From Yinghuangia soli (lineage in GTDB: Bacteria > Actinomycetota > Actinomycetes > Streptomycetales > Streptomycetaceae): a stretch of DNA of 64,000 nt. Within the stretch, counting starts at the first letter, position 1. Each line of letters starts with the position of its first letter. Under the pieces are notes generated by a model. That model was not told the origin of the DNA. It was given only the letters and a program-made list of their open reading frames with translations, and did no database searches. Positions 15,716 through 24,273 of the stretch are shown one piece after another. Location: NCBI RefSeq assembly GCF_021502675.1, contig NZ_JAKFHA010000018.1, positions 62,001-126,000 of the forward strand, read 5' to 3'. The translations under genes and the position numbers were made by a program.

Positions 15716-17752
15716 TCACGTACCCGAGGGCCCCGGCAGCGGCGCAGCCCCGGCAACGCCCCGCGCGGCGGTTGCACGCTCGCGGGTCCGGAGCACGTAC
15801 GCCTTGTGCGCCTCGAAGCGGGCCTCGGCGGCCAAGTACCGCTGCTCCCAGGTGCGGCGCTCGTCGTCGAACCCCGGCAGCCATTCCTCGGCGTCGACGT
15901 CGAAGCCGACCGGGTAGACGTAGTCCCCGTTCTTGTCGTAGTCAATGTTCATCCCGTAGTGGCCGGGGTGGAAGGAACCCCCGTCCTCGTCGTCGAGGTC
16001 GTCGCCGAACCAGGCGATCGCGGCAGCGAGCGACACTGCGATCCGGCGCTGATCCCTGTCGACGTGGGTAATCCTCACGAACACCTCGTCGCCCGGCACG
16101 GCTTCGGCACCATGCCCGGCGAAGTCGTCCCCCGAGACCACGGCCTCGACGGCGTCGGCCAGACGGATCACGACCGTGCCTGTGTTCGTGCCCGTGTTCG
16201 CGTCTATGCCCGTGCCCTCGCGCATGTCGGCGGTCGTGTCAGCGGGCGTGTCGACGCGGGCGCCTGCAACCGCGCGCACCGAGTCCACCACTCCTCGGAC
16301 GATCTCGCCGTCCTCGACCGTGTCCGCGTACTGCCGCCACGGATCCGGCTGCAACGCCCGCACCGACAGGTACACGTGCTCGCGCGCCCAGTCGATGTCC
16401 TGCACCCGGGCCCGGACCGCCGCCCCCGGCGGCGCGACATCGCCGACCGAGTCGACCCGCGTCCAGGACAGGTGCGGAAACCGGACCACCCCCATCACCG
16501 TGCCCCAGGCGGACACCTCCCACGGGACGTCGAGCTCGACGTACACGCCCACTTCGGTCCACGCGGGCGACACGACACCGGACACCACGTCCCCGACACG
16601 CAGCCCGGCCAGGTACGCGCGCCGCCTGTCGGCGGGCGTGGCATCGGTACGCCAGCGCGCCCGTACGACGCCGTCCGCATCCGGGACCACCGCGGCCAGC
16701 AGCGGCCGGCGGTCCGTGCGGAGCAGCGGCACCAGGGCGGAACGGTGGCCGCGAGCCGGGCAGCCCGTCGGATCGGGTACGTCGGCGCGGGCCACGTGCG
16801 GCTCGGCGATCATCTCGGGGTGGAATCTCCCGTCCGGGCAGTACCGGACGAGGAGTTGCAGGCAGTCCTGGCGTCGGACAGCCGCCCGGACCGTCTCCGA
16901 CTCAGTCTTTGCCCCCGTCTTTGCTTCGGCCTCCGCCTCGTCGTCGCCGGCGTCCGGCCAGACCGCGAGCCGGGCCCGCGGGCCGAGCACGCCGCGGACC
17001 TCCTCCACCGTGCGCATCGCCGGGGTCGCCCCGGCCGCGGAGATCCAGTGCCGGCGGTACGCGTTGCCGACGTACTGCTCCTCCAGCAGCACGCTGCCGC
17101 GCTCCGCCGCCAGTTCGGCGACGGCCGTCCAGAACGCGTCGTCCGCCGCGGGCTCCTCGCCCGGCCCGGCGACCTCGTCGGCGTCCGGCGCGAACGGCGA
17201 CTCGGCGACACGGGCCACCTGCAGCCCCAGCACCCGGGCGCGGGCCGCGGCCTCCGTGAAGGGGCGGTCGCCTCCGACGTAGATGTCGTCCTCGTACCCG
17301 ACATGGACGAAGAACCCGCCGTCCCTGCTGTCCCCGCCGTGCAGTCGGCACCACACGCCCTCCTGCAGCACCATGGCGCGGACCAGCTCGAGGCCGATCG
17401 ACAACGGCAGCCGCGCCCCGTCGTGGAAGCCGGAGCCGTCCGGCGGGAACAGGCCTTCCAGACCCGGTGCGGGTCTGCGCGGGGAGGGCATGGCGAAAGA
17501 GAAGAAACCGTCCAGCATCGGGTTGTCGACGACCAGTTGAGCCGCGCCGGCGTCGAACGCGAAGCCGGCCACCGCAGCCACACACGCATCGGCGAGTCGG
17601 CGGCGCGCAGGGACCGGGCGGTCCGCAGCAGCAGCGGGCGTCGCAGATGCCTGACTGCCGAGAGCCGCGACCGTCGTACCCGGGTCGGGGGCCGCCAGGG
17701 ATATCCGGTAGACGAAGGGCGCCACGTCAGCGACCCGCAAGACTCGCGTCAC
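15716..17752 (-). CDS. Large S1-domain (OB-fold) protein
   Basis: About 678 residues. Two S1-like OB folds are recognisable in the C-terminal half: GLRVGDVVSGVVSPAWTEVGVYVELD and EIVRGVVDSVRAVAGARVD with the closing DEVFVRITHVDRDQRRIAVSL. S1 domains bind RNA. The N-terminal ~350 residues are an unrecognised globular part (GVWCRLHGGDSRDGGFFVHVGYEDDIYVGGDRPF). A charged insert (DDEAEAEAKTGAKTESE) and a DTPADTTADMREGTGIDANTGTNTGT repeat-like linker split it. The start is uncertain: GTG 17752 is chosen because the composition upstream looks non-coding. Role unknown. Confidence 0.7.
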   Translation of the reverse strand: MTRVLRVADVAPFVYRISLAAPDPGTTVAALGSQASATPAAAADRPVPARRRLADACVAAVAGFAFDAGAAQLVVDNPMLDGFFSFAMPSPRRPAPGLEGLFPPDGSGFHDGARLPLSIGLELVRAMVLQEGVWCRLHGGDSRDGGFFVHVGYEDDIYVGGDRPFTEAAARARVLGLQVARVAESPFAPDADEVAGPGEEPAADDAFWTAVAELAAERGSVLLEEQYVGNAYRRHWISAAGATPAMRTVEEVRGVLGPRARLAVWPDAGDDEAEAEAKTGAKTESETVRAAVRRQDCLQLLVRYCPDGRFHPEMIAEPHVARADVPDPTGCPARGHRSALVPLLRTDRRPLLAAVVPDADGVVRARWRTDATPADRRRAYLAGLRVGDVVSGVVSPAWTEVGVYVELDVPWEVSAWGTVMGVVRFPHLSWTRVDSVGDVAPPGAAVRARVQDIDWAREHVYLSVRALQPDPWRQYADTVEDGEIVRGVVDSVRAVAGARVDTPADTTADMREGTGIDANTGTNTGTVVIRLADAVEAVVSGDDFAGHGAEAVPGDEVFVRITHVDRDQRRIAVSLAAAIAWFGDDLDDEDGGSFHPGHYGMNIDYDKNGDYVYPVGFDVDAEEWLPGFDDERRTWEQRYLAAEARFEAHKAYVLRTRERATAARGVAGAAPLPGPSGT

Positions 17753-17925
17753 GTCGACGCAGGCATTCGGCGCACCGCGTACGGACGGGGGAAACGACCA
17801 TCCGAGCAGCCTAACCACCCGAAACGGCCGCCATACGGGGTGCAACGGCGATGCGCGGCAAGCCAAGGCGGTGTGGTGTCCACCCCGCAATAGCAGGGCG
17901 GACACCACCGCGTACGTCCGATCGG

Positions 17926-18018
17926 ACCGACCAGACCGATCAAACCGTTCAGACTCACCTGACCGGTCAGTCCGACCAGACCGGTCAGAGCGATCAGCCG
18001 TTCAGGCCGTTCGAACGG
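17926..18018. repeat. Nine degenerate 9-bp tandem repeats plus a palindrome
   Basis: Units such as ACCGACCAG, ACCGATCAA, ACCGTTCAG and ACCGGTCAG follow each other without gaps from 17926 to 18006. They are followed by the perfect palindrome CCGTTCGAACGG (18007-18018), two bases from the isochorismatase stop. The array lies immediately downstream of that gene and may act in termination; no frame through it looks coding. Confidence 0.75.
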
Positions 18019-18019
18019 C

Positions 18020-18643
18020 TCAGGCCGGGAGTTCGTCCACCGTCGGCACAACAACCCCGAACAGGTCCCCGATCCCGGTCAGCGCCGCCGCGTGCACGGT
18101 CGCAGCAGGCAGGACGGCCCCGTCCGGACCGGCCAGCGAGCGCGTCGCGGTGGCTTCGGCCACCACTGTCGGCCGGTAGCCGAGGTTGAATGCGCCCTGC
18201 GCCGTGTAGTTCACGCACATGTGCGTCATGAACCCGGCCAGGACCAGGTCCTTGCCGCTGCCCGGCGCCGCACCCAGACCGGTCAGCGTCTGCTCCAACT
18301 CGGTCAGGTGGAACGAGTTCGGGAACTGCTTGACCACCACCGCCTCGCCGTCGACCGGCGCGACCGGGTCGCTGATCGCGCCGATCTCCGCGCGGATGTC
18401 GTACGGCGTGCCCTCGCCGCCGTCGTTGATCACGTGTACGACCGGGGTGCCCGCGGCACGAGCGCGCTCCAGCAGGCGGGACGCGGCGGCGAGCGCCTCC
18501 TCGGCGCCTTCGAGGGCCATCACGCCGGTGCGGTAGGTGTTCTGGAAGTCGATGAAGACCACGACGGAGTCGCTGAGCTTCGCCGGCTGGTTGTCCAGGC
18601 CGATCACGTCGCGCAGGGTCGCGGAGGGCTGGTTCGTGCTCAT
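18020..18643 (-). CDS. Isochorismatase-type cysteine hydrolase
   Basis: 207 residues. The catalytic set is Asp32 (FIDFQNTY), Lys105 (VVKQFPNSF) and Cys143 (FMTHMCVN), as in nicotinamidase- and isochorismatase-like hydrolases. A cis-peptide motif upstream of the Cys is replaced by LAGFMTH, which is typical. Substrate unknown. An ATG with AAAGG nearby gives the start. Two direct copies of CGTTGTAC (18659-18666 and 18669-18676) lie just upstream. The GlxA-type regulator 260 bases upstream in the same direction is a frequent partner of such hydrolases. Confidence 0.9.
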   Translation of the reverse strand: MSTNQPSATLRDVIGLDNQPAKLSDSVVVFIDFQNTYRTGVMALEGAEEALAAASRLLERARAAGTPVVHVINDGGEGTPYDIRAEIGAISDPVAPVDGEAVVVKQFPNSFHLTELEQTLTGLGAAPGSGKDLVLAGFMTHMCVNYTAQGAFNLGYRPTVVAEATATRSLAGPDGAVLPAATVHAAALTGIGDLFGVVVPTVDELPA

Positions 18644-18807
18644 CAGGGGGCCTTTCGTCGTTGTACGGCGTTGTACTGCGTTTTTCCGTGTTCTTCCGGA
18701 TGGATGACGGACGGCGTCCGGCAGGCATGGCGAAGCCGCACCGGCGTGCTGCCGTGCCGTCTTCCCGTTCGATACGTGCGTGGAGCAGCGGGTCGGTATC
18801 GCGTAAA

Positions 18808-18863
18808 GCCGGTCCTGCCGGGCCAGTCCTGTCGGGCCGGTCCCGCCGGGCCGGTCCCGCCAC
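18808..18863. repeat. Four 14-bp tandem repeats
   Basis: Units GCCGGTCCTGCCGG, GCCAGTCCTGTCGG, GCCGGTCCCGCCGG and GCCGGTCCCGCCAC follow head to tail. The array starts about 40 bases behind the stop of the GlxA-type gene and precedes the isochorismatase promoter. Confidence 0.8.
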
Positions 18864-18904
18864 TCGTGCCGGTCACCCCGGCCGCGCTGGTCTTGCCGCC
18901 GACC

Positions 18905-19897
18905 TCAGGCCGACTGCGTACGGAACCGCCGCCGGTACGCCGCCGGCGTGGTCGCGAGCTGCCGCCGGAACGCCCGGTGGAGTGTCTCCGCCGAGCCGAG
19001 CCCGGCCCCGGCCGCGACCTGCTCGAGCGGACTGTCGGTGGTCTCCAGGAGCCGCCGGGCCACTTCGACCCGGGCGGCCTCCACGTACCCCGCGGGGCTG
19101 GCGCCGGTCTCCTGTTTGAAGACGCGTGCGAAGTGCCGCTCGCTCAGGCACATCCGCGACGCCAGCACCTCCGCCGACAAGTCCCGGTCCAGGTTGTCGG
19201 CGATCCACAGCCGCAGTTCGTCGATGTCCCGCCGTGCCGACGCGGGCCGGCTGAGCGGTACCGAGAACTGGCTCTGCCCGCCCTGGCGTTTGAGGTACAT
19301 CACCAACTGCCGCGCCACCGTCAGCGCGACGTCCTCGCCCAGGTCCTCGGCCACCAGCGCGAGCGCCAGGTCGAGGCACGCGCTGATGCCCGCCCCGGTC
19401 CAGATCCGGCCGCGGTCGGTGCGTACGAAGATCGGATCCGGGTCGACCGTGACCGACGGGTGGTCGGCGGCCAGCTGGGCGGCGGTCGACCAGTGCGTGG
19501 TCGCCGTCTTCCCGTCCAGCAGCCCGGCCGCGGCCAGGACGTGCGCTCCGACGCACACCGACGCCACCCGCCGCGCGTACCCTGCGGTCTCCTTGACCCA
19601 GGCCACGACGTCCGGATCGATCCGGGCCACCGGGACCTCGTCGGCCATGTCGACCGCGCCGGGCACGAGCAGCGTGTCCACGTCCCGGCCGACCTCGTCG
19701 AACGCAAGATCCGCCACCAGCCGGACCCCGGCCGAGGTACGGACCACGCCGCCCTCCGGCCCGGCCAGCCTGACCTGGTACCCGGCGCGGCCCGCGGTCT
19801 CCCGGTTGGCCAGCGCGAAGACCTCGGCGGGGCCGGTGACGTCGAGGAGGTCGACGTCGGGGAAGACCGCGATCACGACGCGGTGGGTCAGGGGCAT
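18905..19897 (-). CDS. GlxA-type transcriptional regulator (DJ-1/PfpI plus AraC)
   Basis: 330 residues in two domains. Residues ~5-185 form a DJ-1/PfpI amidotransferase-like sensor (VVIAVFPDVDLLDVTGPAEVFALAN; cysteine elbow SVCVGAHVLAAAGLLDGKTATTHW). Residues ~225-320 form the AraC HTH pair (LSAEVLASRMCLSERHFARVFKQ; SPLEQVAAGAGLGSAETLHRAFRRQ). Such proteins activate neighbouring hydrolase genes in response to nitrogenous small molecules. ATG 19897 starts the family core; an ATG nine codons earlier is possible. The isochorismatase gene downstream is the obvious target. Confidence 0.9.
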   Translation of the reverse strand: MPLTHRVVIAVFPDVDLLDVTGPAEVFALANRETAGRAGYQVRLAGPEGGVVRTSAGVRLVADLAFDEVGRDVDTLLVPGAVDMADEVPVARIDPDVVAWVKETAGYARRVASVCVGAHVLAAAGLLDGKTATTHWSTAAQLAADHPSVTVDPDPIFVRTDRGRIWTGAGISACLDLALALVAEDLGEDVALTVARQLVMYLKRQGGQSQFSVPLSRPASARRDIDELRLWIADNLDRDLSAEVLASRMCLSERHFARVFKQETGASPAGYVEAARVEVARRLLETTDSPLEQVAAGAGLGSAETLHRAFRRQLATTPAAYRRRFRTQSA

Positions 19898-20027
19898 GAC
19901 TCTATACTCACGCCCCCCGACCATGACCGCAATGACGGCAATCTGTCACATCCGGACACGACCGCCATCCGCACTCCCCACCTGACCTGCTCCTATCCGG
20001 AATGGGATGGTGCGCATGGCCCAATAG

Positions 20028-20053
20028 TCTATTTGGACTGATAGATTTCGACT
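20028..20053 (+). promoter_or_regulatory. PadR-type operator over a leaderless promoter
   Basis: TCTAT (20028-20032), 8 bases, then ATAGA (20041-20045) forms a 5-8-5 dyad with the geometry known for PadR sites. It overlaps the -10 box TAGATT (20042-20047), which ends 6 bases before the ATG at 20054. Autorepression of the PadR gene is the simplest reading. Confidence 0.6.
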
Positions 20054-20629
20054 ATGCCTCGCCGCGCCCTCGACAACCCCATCGTCCTGGCCGTCCTCGG
20101 CCTCCTCCTCGAACAGCCGTCCCACCCGCACCACCTGCTCAACCAGCTCCGGCAGCGCAGCGACACCCACGCTGCGGCCGTCACCCGCGGCACCCTCTAC
20201 AACACCGTCGCCGCCCTCGCCGACGCCGACTGGATCGCCGAACAAACCCGCGAACGCGCCGGCAACCGCCCCGAGCGCACCGTCTACGCCCTCACCCCGG
20301 CCGGACACGCCGAACTCGTCCGCCGCCTCGACACCCTGATCCGCAACCCGGAACACGAGTTCACCCCCTTCCTCGGCGCCGTCTCCTACCTCGGCGCGCT
20401 CGGCCGCGACGGTGCCCTGGCCGCCCTCGCCGAACGCACCGAACGCCTCAGCGCCCGTACGGAATCCGACACGGCGCGCCTCGCCCGCACCCTCGCCGCG
20501 GACGTCCCCCGCCTGCACGTCATCGAAGCCGAGTACGCCCTCGCCCTGGCCCGCGCCGAGATCGCCTGGCTCGACTCCGTCGCCGACGACATCCGCACCG
20601 GAGCACTCACCTGGCCCGCCCCCGCGTGA
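20054..20629 (+). CDS. PadR family transcriptional regulator
   Basis: 191 residues. N-terminal winged helix (PIVLAVLGLLLEQPSHPHHLLNQLRQRSDTHAAAVTRGTLYNTVAALADADWI, then RTVYALTPAGHAELVRRLDTLI). The C-terminal part is a helical dimerisation domain containing EAEYALALARAEIAWLDSVADDI. No ribosome site; leaderless ATG. The glycoside-hydrolase-like gene 122 bases downstream in the same direction may be a target, although a tandem-repeat array lies between them. Confidence 0.9.
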   Translation: MPRRALDNPIVLAVLGLLLEQPSHPHHLLNQLRQRSDTHAAAVTRGTLYNTVAALADADWIAEQTRERAGNRPERTVYALTPAGHAELVRRLDTLIRNPEHEFTPFLGAVSYLGALGRDGALAALAERTERLSARTESDTARLARTLAADVPRLHVIEAEYALALARAEIAWLDSVADDIRTGALTWPAPA

Positions 20630-20630
20630 C

Positions 20631-20678
20631 GTCCGCCTGCCCGCCCGTCCGCCTGCCCGCCCGTCCGCCTGCCCGCTC
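20631..20678. repeat. Three 16-bp tandem repeats behind the PadR stop
   Basis: GTCCGCCTGCCCGCCC occurs twice without mismatch (20631-20646, 20647-20662) and once ending CTC (20663-20678). It begins one base after the PadR stop codon. Confidence 0.85.
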
Positions 20679-20751
20679 ATCCCCTCACCCGGCCGCTCAC
20701 CCAGCCGCTCGCCCGTCCACCCGTTCGCCCCCGAAGGAAGCCTCCGGCCCC

Positions 20752-21918
20752 ATGAACGTGAACGCATCCACGACCGCCCCCACCCCCAGGGCCGACGACC
20801 CGACCCACCGCAAGACCGCGGACGCAGACACCGATGCTCCCGCGACCCCCCGAGCGCTCACGGCACCGGAAGCCGCCGAAGAAGCAACCCCGTCCACCGG
20901 CTTGCTCTTCGGCATATACCCAGGCAGCGCCGTAGGCGACGACTCAGGCGGCCTGGCCGGCGGACCTCCCGACGACCCGGCGCGCATCGACCACGCGCTC
21001 GACCTCCTCCAAGGCCGCCCCGGACGCCCGTTCCTCGTCCGCGCCTACCTCGCCTTCGACGACACCACACGCCTCGGCCCCGGCGCAGCCCACCCCACCG
21101 CCACCCCCGGCGACGCCGCCCGGCACGCCGTCCGCGGACGCCGCCTCGACCTCGTCGCCCAGTACCACTCCGCCTCCGGAGACGTCGACGGCTACTGCAC
21201 CTTCGTACGCGAACTCGTCGACCAGTACGGGAGCGTCACGGAAACCCTCCAGATCACCGAGGAACCGGACGTCACCACCCTCCCCACCCTGGACGGGTAC
21301 TACCCCGGCGTCCAGGACGCCATCGTCCGCGGCGTGGCCGCCGCAAAGCAGCGCGCCCGCGAACTCGGGCACACCCACCTGCGCGTCGGCTTCAACACCA
21401 CACCGCTCTTCGGACCCGCCGCGTCCTTCGCCACCGACCTGGCCGACCGCGGCGGCACCACCTTCACCGCCGAACTCGACTACATCGGCCTCGACTTCTT
21501 CCCCGACGTCTTCCGCCCGATCGCCGCCGCCGAACTCGACCGCGCCGTCATCGGCCTCCTCGGCCACCACCGCGACACCGTCCTCGCCCCCGCCGGCCTG
21601 GGACACCTCCCCCTCCACATCACCGAACACGGCTGGCCCACCGGCCCCGACCGGCCCCCGCACCGCCAAGCCGAGGTCGTCGAGACCATCGTCGAAGCCC
21701 TCGCCGCCCACGCCCACCGCCTCAACCTCGCCGGCTACACCCACTTCGCCCTCCGCGACGCGGACACCAGCCGCCCCGGGCTCTTCCACCGGTTCGGCCT
21801 CACCACCGACGACTACACCCCCAAACCCGCCTTCCACACCTACCGCAACCTCGTCACCCGCCACAGCCGCGACACCGCCGCGCACTCCACGGCACAATCC
21901 GCACCAGCACCCGCGTAA
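20752..21918 (+). CDS. Glycoside-hydrolase-like (TIM-barrel) protein
   Basis: 388 residues with a disordered Thr/Ala-rich N-terminus (~50 residues) and then a barrel-type domain. LQITEEPDVT resembles the acid/base glutamate strand (x-N/T-E-P) of clan GH-A enzymes, and LHITEHGWPTGP resembles the nucleophile strand (TExGWP). GVQDAIVRGVAAAKQRARELG and YIGLDFFPDVF fit intervening strands. No signal peptide is present, so an intracellular sugar-processing role is inferred, with unknown substrate. ATG 20752 follows GAAGGAAG by 11 bases. Confidence 0.7.
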   Translation: MNVNASTTAPTPRADDPTHRKTADADTDAPATPRALTAPEAAEEATPSTGLLFGIYPGSAVGDDSGGLAGGPPDDPARIDHALDLLQGRPGRPFLVRAYLAFDDTTRLGPGAAHPTATPGDAARHAVRGRRLDLVAQYHSASGDVDGYCTFVRELVDQYGSVTETLQITEEPDVTTLPTLDGYYPGVQDAIVRGVAAAKQRARELGHTHLRVGFNTTPLFGPAASFATDLADRGGTTFTAELDYIGLDFFPDVFRPIAAAELDRAVIGLLGHHRDTVLAPAGLGHLPLHITEHGWPTGPDRPPHRQAEVVETIVEALAAHAHRLNLAGYTHFALRDADTSRPGLFHRFGLTTDDYTPKPAFHTYRNLVTRHSRDTAAHSTAQSAPAPA

Positions 21919-21931
21919 CGGACCGGCCCCC

Positions 21932-21956
21932 GCGCCCGCCTGCGGCCGGCGGGCGC
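21932..21956 (+). terminator. GC-rich hairpin after the glycoside-hydrolase-like gene
   Basis: Perfect stem GCGCCCGCC (21932-21940) and GGCGGGCGC (21948-21956) with a 7-base loop, 14 bases after the stop codon. It lacks a T-tract, like most streptomycete terminators, and lies in the convergent gap before the kinase gene. Confidence 0.7.
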
Positions 21957-22179
21957 AAAGCATCTGCCACGCGCGTACGCCGCAGCCCACATCCGCTTCG
22001 AAGCCCCGGACGGATCTCCGCGTCCAGGCACACCGCCGCGAATCCGCCTCCCGAGGCAAGGACACCCGGCCGGCAGCATCCCGCCTGGCGGCATCCCGGC
22101 CGGCAGTTCCCTGGCCGGTCCTCGTCGCACCGGTCGCGCCCCGGGGCGGGCACCGACGTCCCGCCGGGGGTCCGCCGGG

Positions 22180-23187
22180 TCAACGCCCGTCCGGGTACCC
22201 GCCGTCGGCAAGGACGCGGTCGAGCGCCGCCCGGCCCGCGGGCCCCCAGGACGGCTTGCCACCGGGCAGTCCGCGCTGCCCGTTCAGTCCCATCAGGATC
22301 AGGAAGAGGCTCTTGAGCGCGGCCAGTCCGCGCGCGCGGCGGATCGTCGCCTCGTCCGCGCCTCCGTACGCCGCAAAGAACCTCGGCGCGGCCCCCGCGG
22401 GCAGCAGAATCCACGCAGCCGCCAAGTCCCAGGCCGGGTCGCCCGCGAACAACTCGCCGAAGTCGACCACGCCCGCGAGCGTCCCGTCCGCGACGACGAC
22501 GTTCGCCGGGTGAAGGTCGCCGTGCTGCCACAGCGGCGGCCCGTCCCACCCGGGGGCGGCGACCGCGTCGTCCCAGACCGCGCGGACGGCCCGGACTCCG
22601 CGGGAACCCGCAAGGCCGGCCGGCACCACCGCGGCCAGGAAGTACTCGAAGGCCGGCGCGCAGTCCTTCGGATGCCCGCCGCGCTCCACTTCCGCACCGG
22701 TCGGCGCGTCGGCGGGCGCCTCGGCATGCAGTGCCCGGAGGAAGCCGCCGAGCGTGTCGGCCGCATGCCTGCCGCGACCGAGCACGGCCTGGTCCAGCGG
22801 TTCGCCCGGAACCCACGTCAGCACCGTCCACGGCTTCGGGAACCGCACGGACGCGGCACCCTCCCGCACCGGGACCGGAACCGGCAGCGGAAGCCGCGGG
22901 GCCAACACGGGAAGCCAGCGGCGCTCCTTGAGCTGCAGCCGCGGGGCGCGCTCCGTCCGCGGCATCCGGACCGCCAACTCCTCGCCGAGACGCCACATCT
23001 GGTTGTCCCACCCACCGGCCACCTCGCGCACCGGCAGCCCGGCGAGGTCCGGATGCTGCTCCTCGACCAGCGCCCGCACCACCTCCGCAGTGATCGCCAC
23101 CTCACCCGGCACCCCGCCCCGGACAGCCTCCGCAGACCGGGGACCGGACTCGACAGCGGGCAGGTCCTCGAACTCCGCAGCAGTCAT
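22180..23187 (-). CDS. Aminoglycoside-phosphotransferase (APH) family kinase
   Basis: 335 residues with the protein-kinase-like APH fold. The catalytic loop HGDLHPANV places Asp224 and Asn229 about residues 222-230, and VVDFGE (242-244) is the metal-binding DFG equivalent. GGWDNQMWRL is the nucleotide-binding glycine region. Such enzymes phosphorylate aminoglycosides, macrolides or housekeeping metabolites; specificity cannot be read from sequence. ATG 23187 is preceded by TATGGT at leaderless spacing. Confidence 0.88.
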   Translation of the reverse strand: MTAAEFEDLPAVESGPRSAEAVRGGVPGEVAITAEVVRALVEEQHPDLAGLPVREVAGGWDNQMWRLGEELAVRMPRTERAPRLQLKERRWLPVLAPRLPLPVPVPVREGAASVRFPKPWTVLTWVPGEPLDQAVLGRGRHAADTLGGFLRALHAEAPADAPTGAEVERGGHPKDCAPAFEYFLAAVVPAGLAGSRGVRAVRAVWDDAVAAPGWDGPPLWQHGDLHPANVVVADGTLAGVVDFGELFAGDPAWDLAAAWILLPAGAAPRFFAAYGGADEATIRRARGLAALKSLFLILMGLNGQRGLPGGKPSWGPAGRAALDRVLADGGYPDGR

Positions 23188-23201
23188 GCGAACCCACCAT
23201 A
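23188..23201 (-). promoter_or_regulatory. Leaderless -10 box (TATGGT) for the APH-family gene
   Basis: On the minus strand TATGGT (23201-23196) is followed by 8 bases and then ATG 23187. Confidence 0.5.
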
Positions 23202-23467
23202 CGCATGAGTTGGGCTTGCCGCGCCAAACCGTCCACAGCCTCCGAACACTGCCCCCGACGCCCGACGCCCCTGGCCATGCGAACACCCGTGCACGCGACC
23301 GGGCGTGGAGCCGTGCACACAGTCGTACGCACCCACCACGCACCCACCGCAGCACCCGCAGCGCCCGCGCCGGACCCGACGCAGTGGTACTGCACAGGCG
23401 CACCCTCGCCGATGCCCGGCCCGCTGGAATCCTTCTCCCCGCACAGGCCGGCTTCGCACCCGTCCTG

Positions 23468-23878
23468 GTGTCCACCGCCGAGCACGCCTTCGCCGCGCTC
23501 TTCGTGGCGGCCGGGATCGCGGCTTCCTGCGTGGCCGTACTGCTTGTGCGCGGCAAGGCCGACCGGCACGTCGTACGCATGGCGATCGGGCCCGAAGACG
23601 CGTACCTGGGCTCCTGGGAACCGCAGTTCCTGCGCTGGGACGACGCCACCGAGGCAAACGTCTTCCGCTACGACGACTCACGGCGCGACAGCGGCCGCCA
23701 CGCGAACTACGGCGTGGCGCTTCGCCTGTTCGGCAGCGCGTGCGGCGGCTTCAGCGTCGTGGACGGAGCCTCCGCCCACGACGCCGCCGACCTGGCGGCC
23801 GCGGTCGGGGAATTCGCACCGCAACTGGCCGTCGCCGACGGCCGCGGCGAGTGGGTGGACCGCAGCGACTACCTGTGA
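23468..23878 (+). CDS. Small single-pass membrane protein, unknown function
   Basis: 136 residues from GTG 23468. One N-terminal transmembrane helix (HAFAALFVAAGIAASCVAVLLV) is followed by a ~100-residue soluble domain (YLGSWEPQFLRWDDATEANVFRYDDSRRDSGRHANYGVALRLF). No family recognised. The frame is open far upstream, but GC-rich low-complexity sequence there looks non-coding; GTG 23387 is another possible start. The flanking gap to the protease gene is 395 bases and holds nothing else that I can support. Confidence 0.55.
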   Translation: MSTAEHAFAALFVAAGIAASCVAVLLVRGKADRHVVRMAIGPEDAYLGSWEPQFLRWDDATEANVFRYDDSRRDSGRHANYGVALRLFGSACGGFSVVDGASAHDAADLAAAVGEFAPQLAVADGRGEWVDRSDYL

Positions 23879-24273
23879 CCCGGCTGTGCACCGGCGCCGA
23901 CCGGTGCACCGGTTCCGCTTCCGGCCGGTTGGCACTTCGCGTCCCACGAGTGGCGGGATTCGTCCGAAGTCCGCAGGGCCGGTCGGACCTACGTTGGCGG
24001 TGCGGCGGGAACGCCGCCACGGTTCTTCCCCGCACCCGAGCCCGCCCTGCACACCGCCTCGCACCCGAGCCCGGCGCTCACCGTCTCGGCCTCGCCCCGC
24101 ACGCACGCACGCACGCAGCCGGTCTCCCGTGCCGGGCGAGCGCCGCGCCGCCCGGTCGCCGTCGGCCTGGTGTGCCTGCGGACAGGGCGTTCCGCGGCGG
24201 ATGTCCGTGATCGCGTTGTCTCCGCCGGACCGCCGCACCCGCAGCGGACCCGGCGAACCCGAACGGAGGTACG

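Noticed and set aside
15806-17893. 695-codon plus-strand frame opposite the S1-domain gene
   Set aside because: Arg/His/Gly-rich shadow without motifs; the minus strand shows two S1 folds.
17926-18018. 9-bp repeats considered as coding (TGL/VGL tripeptides on the minus strand)
   Set aside because: No start or ribosome site, and the frame runs out of the isochorismatase gene only as a shadow.
18092-20041. 649-codon plus-strand frame over isochorismatase and GlxA genes
   Set aside because: Shadow; both minus-strand products have complete catalytic and HTH motifs.
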